A stretch of DNA of 14,031 nt. Origin: Pseudomonadota bacterium (GTDB lineage Bacteria > Pseudomonadota > Alphaproteobacteria > Acetobacterales > Acetobacteraceae). Positions 1 through 6,162 of this stretch are shown in pieces. The notes beneath the pieces are model-generated. The model worked only from the letters and a program-made list of their open reading frames with translations. It was not told the origin of the DNA and did no database searches. The stretch lies in contig JAJXXT010000114.1 of assembly GCA_021780935.1 (NCBI GenBank), forward strand, positions 1 through 14,031, in the 5' to 3' direction. Position numbers and translations under genes: made by a program. Positions within the stretch are counted from its first letter, which is position 1; each line of letters starts with the position of its first letter.

Positions 1-498
1 AACGGCGCGGCCGGCACCACGCCCGCGCGACCGCGCCGGCGCACGGCGGCGCGGGCGGCCGCGGTGCAGGCGCTGTACCAGAGCGAGCAGGCGGGGATTT
101 CCGCCGAAACCGTGATCGACGAGTTCGTCCGTCACCGGCTGGGTTCCCCGCCGGGCGCGGGTGGGTTCGAGGAGGGGCGGGTGCCGGATGCGGACGTGCC
201 GCTGTTCGCGCGCGTGGTCCGCGCCGCGGCGCTGCATGGCGAGGTCCTGGACGGGATGATCGCCGGCTCGCTGGCCGAGGACTGGCCGCTGGGCCGGCTC
301 GACCCGGTGTTGCGGGCGTTGCTGCGCGCCGGCGCGGGGGAGCTGCACGACGGCACCGGGGCGCCGGCGAAGGTGGTGATCAACGAGTATCTCGACGTGG
401 CGCACGGGTTCCTCGCCGGCGACGAGCCGGGCATGGTCAACGCGATCCTGGAAAAGCTTGCACGAACCCTGCGGCCCGACGAGTTCGGCGGCGGCTGA
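1..498 (+). CDS. nusB: Transcription antitermination factor NusB (5' partial)
   Basis: NusB binds boxA RNA together with S10 (NusE) and promotes antitermination, mainly on rRNA operons. The frame is open to the left edge of the window, so the true start lies outside and the first 165 visible codons are the body and C-terminus. A GTG at 64 is an internal codon, because the arginine-rich RNA-binding segment typical of NusB (RTAARAAAVQALYQSEQ) begins upstream of it. The C-terminal signature is clear: VVINEYLDVAHGFLAGDE followed by PGMVNAILEKLARTLRP. The gene ends TGA, five bases before thiL. In many alphaproteobacteria ribH-nusB-thiL is a conserved cluster, so a lumazine synthase gene may lie just off the left edge. 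Identification is firm from motif and context; the exact start is not visible. Confidence 0.93.
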   Translation, partial: NGAAGTTPARPRRRTAARAAAVQALYQSEQAGISAETVIDEFVRHRLGSPPGAGGFEEGRVPDADVPLFARVVRAAALHGEVLDGMIAGSLAEDWPLGRLDPVLRALLRAGAGELHDGTGAPAKVVINEYLDVAHGFLAGDEPGMVNAILEKLARTLRPDEFGGG

Positions 499-503
499 CG
501 GAA

Positions 504-1466
504 ATGGCGCTGCCGCTCGAGTTCCAGCGTATCGCGCGGTATTTCGCGCCGCTCGCGGGCGAGGGTGCGCTCGGGCTGAAGGACGATGCCGCGGTGCTGG
601 CCTCGATCCCGGGCAAGCTGGTTCTGTCCGCGGACGCGATGGTCGAGGGCGTGCATTTTCCCGCCGGCGAAGCCCCGGCGCTGATCGCGCGCAAGCTGCT
701 GCGGACCAACCTGTCGGACCTCGCGGCCATGGGCGCCCGTCCGCTCGGCTATCTGCTGACCATCGCCGTGCCGCGCGCCACCGATGAGGCGTGGTTCGCC
801 GGGTTTGCCGAGGGGCTGGCGGCAGACCAGGAGGAGTTCGGGCTGGCGCTGCTGGGCGGCGATTCCACCTCGATCCCTGGGCCCGTTTCCGTCTCCCTGA
901 CCATCCTCGGCACCGCCCACGCGGTGCTGCGGCGCGAGGGTGCGCGGGTGGGCGACGACATCTGGGTTTCCGGCACCATCGGCGACGGTGCCCTGGGGCT
1001 GCTGGCGCTGCGCGGCGAGGTCGCGGACCCCGACGGATTCCTGGTGTCGCGCTACCGGCTGCCGCAGCCGCGGCTGGAGCTCGGGCGGCGGCTGGTGGGG
1101 ATCGCGCACGCGGCGATGGATGTCTCCGACGGGCTGGTGCAGGACCTCGGGCATCTCTGTCGTGCGGCCGGACTCGGCGCCATCGTCGAGGCGGCGCGTG
1201 TGCCCGCCTCGCCGGCCGCGCTGGCAGCCGGAGACGCGCATCTGGCCCGGCGCATCACCGGCGGGGACGACTACGAACTGCTGTTCGCCGCCTCGCCCGA
1301 GGTCGCCGGGGCGGTGGCGGCAGCCGCGGCTGCGTGCGGCATACCGGTCACGCGCGTCGGGCGCTTCCGCGACGCGCCCGCCTGTGTGACGGTGCTCGAC
1401 GACCAGGGCGGTGCCATCGCCCTCGAACGGGGAGGATGGAGCCATTTCGACGCGGCTGAACCGTAA
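504..1466 (+). CDS. thiL: Thiamine-monophosphate kinase
   Basis: ThiL phosphorylates thiamine monophosphate with ATP to give thiamine diphosphate, the active cofactor. The 320-residue length matches the usual size of about 325. Family motifs appear in order: DDAAVL (residues 27-32), LSADAMVEGVHF (about 40-51), the RKLLRTNLSDLAAMGA block (about 60-75), GLALLGGDST (about 113-122), GDDIWVSGTIGDGALGL, MDVSDGLVQDL and the late GGDDYELLFA. The acidic residues in these blocks are the expected Mg-ATP ligands of the PurM/ThiL fold. The start ATG follows the nusB stop by five bases, with only a weak purine-rich GACGGA upstream, so translation is probably coupled to nusB. The 3' end overlaps the start region of the MFS transporter gene. 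No lesion or unusual residue is seen. Confidence 0.96.
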   Translation: MALPLEFQRIARYFAPLAGEGALGLKDDAAVLASIPGKLVLSADAMVEGVHFPAGEAPALIARKLLRTNLSDLAAMGARPLGYLLTIAVPRATDEAWFAGFAEGLAADQEEFGLALLGGDSTSIPGPVSVSLTILGTAHAVLRREGARVGDDIWVSGTIGDGALGLLALRGEVADPDGFLVSRYRLPQPRLELGRRLVGIAHAAMDVSDGLVQDLGHLCRAAGLGAIVEAARVPASPAALAAGDAHLARRITGGDDYELLFAASPEVAGAVAAAAAACGIPVTRVGRFRDAPACVTVLDDQGGAIALERGGWSHFDAAEP

Positions 1467-2622
1467 CGTCTGGCTGTTGTTCTGCTGCCAGGCGCTGATC
1501 CAGTCGACGACGGTCGGCCAGGTGGCGATGAGCGTGCTGATCGGTCACGCGCTGGCCGCCAACAAGAGCCTGGCAACCTTGCCGTTCGCGCTGCAGATGC
1601 TGTCGAGCATGCTGACCGCACTGCCGGCCGGCTATATCTTCTCGCGCCTGGGGCGCAAGGCGGGGTTTCGCGTCGGCGCCGTGGCGGGGCTGATCGCGGC
1701 GCTGGTCTTCGCCTACGGGGTTTGGCGCCACAGTTTCCTGATCTATTGCCTTGGCAGCGTGCCGATGGGCATGAGCTCGGGCATCGGCCAGCAATACCGT
1801 TTCGCGGCGGCGGAGGTGGCGGCGAAGGAGGCCCATGCCCGCGCCATCTCGCTGGTCATGGCCGGCGGCGTGATCGCGGCGTTGATCGGGCCCGAGATCG
1901 TTATCAATACAAAACTTCTTCTGCCGCAGGGGCTGTTTCTCGGCACCTATCTGGTGCTGGTGATCCCGCCGCTATTCGCGCTCTGGGTGCTTTCGGTTGT
2001 GGAGCTGCCGCCGCCGCCGCCGCGTCGCGCCGCGACGATCTCGCTCGGTGGCATCATCGCGCGGCCGACCTTCGTCACCGCGGCGGTCGCCGGGCTCGTC
2101 GGCTATGGGTCGATGAACATCGTGATGGCGGCCGTGCCGTTGCAGATGCAGTTCTGCGGCTTCGGCGTTGCCGACAGCGTGCGGGTGATCCAGATGCACG
2201 CCTTCGCGATGTATGCGCCCGGGTTCCTGACCGGGCGGGTGATCCAGCGGCTCGGCCACCATGCGTGCATCCTGATGGGTGGGGTGCTGACCATGGTCTG
2301 CGCCGCGTTCGCGCTGACCTCGCCGAGCTTCGCGCATTTCGCGATCGCGCTGATGCTGCTCGGGCTGGGGTGGAACCTGATGTTCACCTCGGCCTCGACG
2401 CTGCTGGCCTCGGGGTTCGGCGCCGGGGAGCGGGTGCGCGCCCAGCTCGCCAACAATGTCCTGGTGTTCGGGACGGTGGCGTTCACCAGTCTTTCCTCCG
2501 GCGCGCTGTTCGCGGGGTTCGGCTGGGGCGCGATCAACGCGGCCGTCGTGCCGCCGGTGTTGGTGGCAGCCGGGCTGGTGCTCTGGCACCGCGCGCATAC
2601 GCGCAGGCTGGCGCTGGCCTGA
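1411..2622 (+). CDS. MFS transporter, 12 predicted membrane segments
   Basis: This is an inner-membrane carrier of the major facilitator superfamily; the substrate cannot be told. The protein is almost entirely hydrophobic. TM1 starts at NVWLLFCCQAL (about residue 19). A motif-A-like loop, GYIFSRLGRKAG, follows TM2 near residues 74-85. A five-proline run (ELPPPPPRR, encoded by five CCG codons from 2008) sits in the central loop between the two six-helix halves. The start is uncertain. The first in-frame candidate is GTG at 1411, which overlaps thiL by 56 bases and has no clear ribosome binding site. An in-frame ATT at 1444 lies eight bases after a perfect GGAGG and would give ISTRLNRNVWLL, which looks like a natural N-terminus. 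No ATG occurs before TM1. Cotranscription with nusB-thiL is likely. Confidence 0.88.
   Translation: MPSPSNGEDGAISTRLNRNVWLLFCCQALIQSTTVGQVAMSVLIGHALAANKSLATLPFALQMLSSMLTALPAGYIFSRLGRKAGFRVGAVAGLIAALVFAYGVWRHSFLIYCLGSVPMGMSSGIGQQYRFAAAEVAAKEAHARAISLVMAGGVIAALIGPEIVINTKLLLPQGLFLGTYLVLVIPPLFALWVLSVVELPPPPPRRAATISLGGIIARPTFVTAAVAGLVGYGSMNIVMAAVPLQMQFCGFGVADSVRVIQMHAFAMYAPGFLTGRVIQRLGHHACILMGGVLTMVCAAFALTSPSFAHFAIALMLLGLGWNLMFTSASTLLASGFGAGERVRAQLANNVLVFGTVAFTSLSSGALFAGFGWGAINAAVVPPVLVAAGLVLWHRAHTRRLALA
1431..1446 (+). promoter_or_regulatory. Strong ribosome binding site with a possible ATT start for the MFS gene
   Basis: GGAGG occupies 1431-1435 inside the thiL coding region, and an in-frame ATT codon sits at 1444-1446, an eight-base spacer. 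This is the best Shine-Dalgarno/start geometry near the transporter's N-terminus, whereas the upstream GTG at 1411 has none. An out-of-frame ATG at 1436 would encode only seven codons before a TGA at 1457. ATT is a rare but known initiator (infC is the classic case). Whether it is used here is inference. Confidence 0.4.
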
Positions 2623-2640
2623 AGCTGGCGCTGGCCCGAA
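2607..2640 (+). repeat. Tandem 17-base duplication across the MFS stop codon
   Basis: Two adjacent 17-base units, 2607-2623 and 2624-2640, both read GCTGGCGCTGGCC, then TGAA in the first and CGAA in the second. The single T-to-C difference turns the stop codon of the first unit (TGA 2620-2622) into CGA in the second. The transporter therefore ends in the first copy, and the second forms most of the 25-base gap to the convergent methyltransferase. It looks like a small replication-slippage duplication. I see no rho-independent terminator in the gap. Confidence 0.75.
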
Positions 2641-2647
2641 GCGTGGA

Positions 2648-3457
2648 TCAATCGCGGGCGAACACCACGGCGATGAACTCGCCATCGTCCACCCGGTCCG
2701 TCACACGCATGCCAAGGCGCCCTGCGAGCACCTCCGGCGCGCGGCCGAGCGGGAAAAAGACGTGGTAGTGCGTCTCGGCATAGGCATAGGCGTAGCACGG
2801 TGAGGCGTGGACCATCCGCCCGCCCGGCGCCAGCAGCGCGGCCATCGCACCAAGCTCGGCAACCGGGTCGATCAGGTGCTCGATGACGTTGTTGGAGAAA
2901 ATACCGTCATAGGGGCCGGCGAGTGCGGCGGCGGCCGTGATGATATGCCGGCCGCCGGCGCCCGGTGCGGAGGGCTCATAACCCCAGGCGTCATAGCCTT
3001 GCCCGCGCAGGCGCTCGACGCTGTGGCTCCAGAGGCCGCAGCCCCAGTTGAGGTAGCGCCCACCGGGGCGTGGCGTGAGCATCGCGCAGGCCCGCAGCTC
3101 GCTCGCCGTCGAGTCCGCCTCGCTGTAGTCGGTGTAGAGATTGGCGTAGTCCGCCGCGAGCATGGCGGGGTCCAGCTCCAGCACCTTGGTAGGGCCGAAG
3201 ATGGCGTCGCAGGTCGGGCAGACATAGCGTTCGAGCCGGCCGCCGGCGAAGGCGCAGATGGCAACACGGTGTTCCAGCGCCTCGCGCCGCGCGGTGGTCG
3301 CACAGCACGGGCAGGTGACGTTTCGGCCTGGCAATGTCAGCGCGTCGATGCGGTCCATCGCCTGCCAGAAGCCGCGCATCATCGTCTGGCGCATCATCGC
3401 CTGGTTGCGTTCCAGTGTCCGGAGGCGGGTTCGGGTGGTCAGCCAGGGAGGACGCAT
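2648..3457 (-). CDS. Class I SAM-dependent methyltransferase with N-terminal zinc ribbon
   Basis: A probable SAM-dependent methyltransferase of 269 residues; the substrate is unknown. An N-terminal helical stretch (about 1-40) is followed by cysteine pairs suggesting a zinc ribbon: TCPCC (C49, C51, C52) and CPTC (C80, C83). The Rossmann methyltransferase domain follows: motif I is YLNWGCGLW (135-143), a variant of the usual DxGCGxG with W-G-C-G-L-W; an acidic residue for the SAM ribose is in GYEPSAP (E161); and SNNVIEHLIDP (188-198) is the family's post-motif block with NVIEHL. The C-terminus follows the PGGRMVHASP strand. The start ATG has an AAGG six bases upstream and lies 17 bases after the comM stop on the same strand, so it is probably the last gene of a deacetylase-comM-methyltransferase operon. 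It resembles methyltransferases of surface-sugar or small-molecule clusters, but none surrounds it. Confidence 0.85.
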   Translation of the reverse strand: MRPPWLTTRTRLRTLERNQAMMRQTMMRGFWQAMDRIDALTLPGRNVTCPCCATTARREALEHRVAICAFAGGRLERYVCPTCDAIFGPTKVLELDPAMLAADYANLYTDYSEADSTASELRACAMLTPRPGGRYLNWGCGLWSHSVERLRGQGYDAWGYEPSAPGAGGRHIITAAAALAGPYDGIFSNNVIEHLIDPVAELGAMAALLAPGGRMVHASPCYAYAYAETHYHVFFPLGRAPEVLAGRLGMRVTDRVDDGEFIAVVFARD

Positions 3458-3474
3458 CGTCTGCCTTCTGCGGT

Positions 3475-4986
3475 TCAGGCGAGCGCGCGTCGGGATGGCG
3501 CTCGATGGCGATAGGCGAGTGCCTCGGCGACGTGGCGGCGGGCGATGACGTCGTCACCCGCGAGGTCGGCGATGCTGCGCGCGACGCGCAGAACGCGGGT
3601 ATAGCCACGGGCCGAGAGGCGCAGACGGTCCGCGGCCTGCTCCGCGAGCTGACGCGCCTCGGCCTCGGTCGCGAGATCCGCCAGCTCGGCGGTGGCATTG
3701 CTGGCGGGACCCTCCGCCCCCCAGCGCGCCTGCTGGGCTGCATGGGCGGCGGCGACGCGGGCCGCGATGGCAGCGCTGGGCTCGCCAGGTCTGGCGCGGG
3801 CAAGGGCCGTGGGCGGCACCGGCTCGACGTCGATCGCAAGGTCGATACGGTCTAGCAACGGGCCGCTGATCCGGCCCTGATACTCCTCGCCGCAGCGCGG
3901 AGCCTTGTTGCAGGCACGTTCCAAATCCGAGAGATAGCCGCAGCGGCAGGGGTTCATCGCGGCGACGAGCTGAAAGCGCGCGGGATAGGTAATATGCGCG
4001 GCGGCCCGCGCGATGGTGGCACGGCCGGTCTCGAGCGGCTGGCGCAGCGCCTCCAGTGCGGCGCGAGGGAACTCCGGCAGTTCGTCGAGGAACAGCACTC
4101 CGCGATGGGCGAGCGAAATCTCACCCGGGCGCGCGCGCGCTCCGCCGCCCGCCAGGGCCGCCTGGCTCGCGCCGTGATGCGGGTCGCGATAGGGCGGGCG
4201 AACGACGAGACGGCCCTCCTCCAGCATGCCGGCCACGGAATGGATCATGCTGACCTCGAGCGTCTCGCGCGACGTGAGGTCGGGCAGCAGCCCGGGCAGG
4301 CGCGAGGCGAGCATGGACTTACCCGCGCCCGGCGGGCCGACCAGCAGCATGTTGTGGCGCCCGGCGGCGGCGATCTCGACCGCGCGGCGGGCGGATTCCA
4401 TGCCCACGATCTCCGCCATGTCACGCACCGCGGCGGCGGCGGCGGACCCGCTCGGCGCCGGCGGGTCGAGCACCTGCAGGCCACGGAAATGGTTCACCAG
4501 CGCGAGCAGCGTCGGCGCGGCGAGAACCTCGATGCGCCCGGCCCAGGCGGCCTCGGCACCCTGGCTCGCGGGGCAGACCAGGCCCTGGTCGCGCGCCGAG
4601 GCGGCGATCGCGGCCGGCAGCACGCCGGCGACCTGGTTGATGCTGCCATCGAGGGAAAGTTCGCCGAGGGCCGCGAACTCGGCGACCGATTCCGCCGCGA
4701 TGACATCCATCGCCGCGAGCACCGCGAGCGCGATGGGCAGGTCGTAATGGCTCCCCTCCTTCACGAGATCGGCGGGGGCGAGGTTGATCAGCACGCGCTT
4801 GGGCGGCAGGGCGAGGTTCATCGCGATCAGGGCGGCGCGGACGCGCTCGCGCGCCTCGGTCACCGCCTTGTCGGCGAGCCCGACGATGAGAAAGCTCGGC
4901 AGGCCCGGCGCGATCTGCACCTGGATCTCGACCGGCACCGCCTCGATGCCGGCAAACGCGAAGGTACGGACGCGGGCGATGCTCAT
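3475..4986 (-). CDS. comM: YifB/ComM-family Mg chelatase-like AAA+ ATPase
   Basis: ComM is a hexameric AAA+ helicase that promotes branch migration during natural transformation; the family (YifB) is widespread, also in species not known to be competent. The 503 residues match the usual length. The N-terminal ChlI/Lon-protease-like domain has the typical start MSIARVRTFAFAGIEA and the blocks GLPSFLIVGLAD and LSLDGSINQVAGVLP. An alanine-rich linker (SGSAAAAAV, encoded by a GCC/GCG-rich run near 4430-4447) leads to the ATPase: Walker A GPPGAGKS (217-224), Walker B GVLFLDE (296-302), a Cys cluster (CRCG at 347-350, C359, C365) and SGPLLDRIDL with the arginine finger region. The C-terminal helical domain has RGYTRVLRVARSIADL. 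The ATG overlaps the upstream deacetylase stop (ATGA), indicating translational coupling. Confidence 0.95.
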   Translation of the reverse strand: MSIARVRTFAFAGIEAVPVEIQVQIAPGLPSFLIVGLADKAVTEARERVRAALIAMNLALPPKRVLINLAPADLVKEGSHYDLPIALAVLAAMDVIAAESVAEFAALGELSLDGSINQVAGVLPAAIAASARDQGLVCPASQGAEAAWAGRIEVLAAPTLLALVNHFRGLQVLDPPAPSGSAAAAAVRDMAEIVGMESARRAVEIAAAGRHNMLLVGPPGAGKSMLASRLPGLLPDLTSRETLEVSMIHSVAGMLEEGRLVVRPPYRDPHHGASQAALAGGGARARPGEISLAHRGVLFLDELPEFPRAALEALRQPLETGRATIARAAAHITYPARFQLVAAMNPCRCGYLSDLERACNKAPRCGEEYQGRISGPLLDRIDLAIDVEPVPPTALARARPGEPSAAIAARVAAAHAAQQARWGAEGPASNATAELADLATEAEARQLAEQAADRLRLSARGYTRVLRVARSIADLAGDDVIARRHVAEALAYRHRAPSRRALA

Positions 4987-6026
4987 CCCGGGGCCAGCGC
5001 GCCGAAGCCGGTGAGGAAACGCACGAGCAACGCGCCGATCGTTTCGATGTTGTAGCCACCTTCCTGGATGATCGCGGCCGGTCGGCCGAGGCGGGCGATG
5101 TGCTCGCCGGCGCGGGCAAAACCCTCCGCCGTCACCGCAAGAAAACTGAGCGGTTCGGTTTCACTAGCATCGAAGCCGAGGCTTACCACCAGCGCGTCCG
5201 GCCGAAAGCCGCGGATGGCGTCCAATGCCGTCTCGATGGCGGCGAGCCAGGTGGCGTCGGTGCTGCCGCGCGCCAGCGGCAGGTTCAGATTGAAGCCCGC
5301 ACCGGCGCCGCCGCCGCGCTCATGCGCGCGGCCGACATACCAGGGGTAATAATGGTCGGGGTCGCCGTGGACGGAGGCGAAGAAGACGTCCGCGCGGTCC
5401 CAGAAGATGCCCTGCGTGCCGTTGCCGTGATGCGAGTCGATGTCGAGGATCGCGACCCGCCCGGCGCCCTGCGCACGCAGGTGCTGGGCGGCCAGGGCCG
5501 CGTTGTTGATGTAGCAATGCCCGCCGGCGCGCGCGGCATAGGCATGGTGGCCGGGCGGGCGGCACAGCGCGTAGGCATGGCGGCCACGGGCGGCGTCCTC
5601 CGAGGCGGCCAGCGCGCAGCCGGCCGCGGCGATCGCCGCCTCCCACGTGCCGTCGCCGATCGGGCAGGAAGTATCCGCCGTGAACCAGCCGGCGCGGCCG
5701 ATGATCCCCTCGCCGACACGCCCGCCCTGGGCCAGCATCTCGGGGGTCGGGTGGATGTTGGCGACGATTTCCGGGCCGGGTTGCGGCTGCTGTGTCCAGG
5801 CGTCGTGGGCCCCGCGGAGAAACGCCAGGTAGGCGTCGGTGTGAACGCCGGCGAGGGCGGCGATGCCGGCCGGGGGAGGCGTTGCCAGGTCGAGCCCGGC
5901 GGCTCTCCCGGCTTCGAGCAGGGCCTCGGCGCGGGCGGGCGTTTCGTAGTTGGCGCGGACGGTGCCGCGCTGGAGAAAAAAGCGCGGCGCGTGGCGCGCA
6001 TGGGCGGGAGCGTGGAAGAGCTTCAC
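4983..6026 (-). CDS. Acetylpolyamine amidohydrolase / class II HDAC-like deacetylase
   Basis: A zinc-dependent deacetylase of the arginase-deacetylase fold, closest in pattern to acetylpolyamine amidohydrolases that free acetate from N-acetylated polyamines. The GTG start at 6026 gives 347 residues, against 341 in the Mycoplana ramosa enzyme; longer in-frame upstream extensions are arginine-rich and unlike the family. Catalytic features: CRPPGHH (His160/His161), zinc ligands in LDIDSHHGNGTQ (Asp197, His199) and GFDASE (Asp286), and the transition-state Tyr325 in EGGY. As I recall the M. ramosa enzyme, these sit two positions after its H158/H159, D195/H197, D284 and Y323. Glu106 and Asp118 fall where that enzyme has the glutamates linked to polyamine recognition. 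No clear Shine-Dalgarno precedes the GTG. It is the first gene of the operon and overlaps comM by four bases. The exact substrate is inference. Confidence 0.9.
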   Translation of the reverse strand: MKLFHAPAHARHAPRFFLQRGTVRANYETPARAEALLEAGRAAGLDLATPPPAGIAALAGVHTDAYLAFLRGAHDAWTQQPQPGPEIVANIHPTPEMLAQGGRVGEGIIGRAGWFTADTSCPIGDGTWEAAIAAAGCALAASEDAARGRHAYALCRPPGHHAYAARAGGHCYINNAALAAQHLRAQGAGRVAILDIDSHHGNGTQGIFWDRADVFFASVHGDPDHYYPWYVGRAHERGGGAGAGFNLNLPLARGSTDATWLAAIETALDAIRGFRPDALVVSLGFDASETEPLSFLAVTAEGFARAGEHIARLGRPAAIIQEGGYNIETIGALLVRFLTGFGALAPG

Positions 6027-6162
6027 GCCCGCAACGCTAGGCGGCGCGACGCCTTCATGTCTACCCGCGACCTGATCTGTCTGTCGGCTCGCGCACCGGG
6101 CGGCGCTTGTCGCGCGCTCGCCGCGGCGGCACAGTCCGCGCGACAACGGAGGTGCGACACCG
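6027..6162. other. Divergent intergenic region between the deacetylase and M81 peptidase genes
   Basis: These 136 bases must hold the promoters of two divergent units, unless the deacetylase operon is read from elsewhere. I see no convincing sigma-70 -35/-10 pair on either strand. Visible elements are a 10+10 base inverted repeat near the plus-strand gene and that gene's GGAGG at 6148-6152, ten bases before its ATG. An 11-codon open frame on the minus strand (ATG at 6058) ends in a TGA overlapping the deacetylase GTG; this may be chance. Confidence 0.5.
6107..6146 (+). promoter_or_regulatory. 10-base perfect inverted repeat upstream of the M81 peptidase gene
   Basis: TTGTCGCGCG at 6107-6116 is matched by its exact reverse complement CGCGCGACAA at 6137-6146, separated by 20 bases. 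The interval contains a self-complementary decamer, CGCCGCGGCG (6119-6128). The right arm ends one base before the GGAGG of the peptidase gene. It could be a regulator's operator serving two divergent promoters, or an RNA hairpin beside the ribosome binding site. Function is inferred from position only. Confidence 0.45.

Noticed and set aside
132..1445. Long minus-strand open frame opposite nusB and thiL
   Set aside because: Low-complexity, basic translation without family features; the plus strand carries clear NusB and ThiL motifs.
4429..4447. GGC/GCG triplet run in comM
   Set aside because: Encodes an alanine linker between the two ComM domains; expected in a GC-rich genome.
4983..6146. 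Longer deacetylase start at 6146
   Set aside because: The added 40 residues are arginine-rich, unlike the family, and span the divergent gap; GTG at 6026 keeps catalytic residues in register with the known family.
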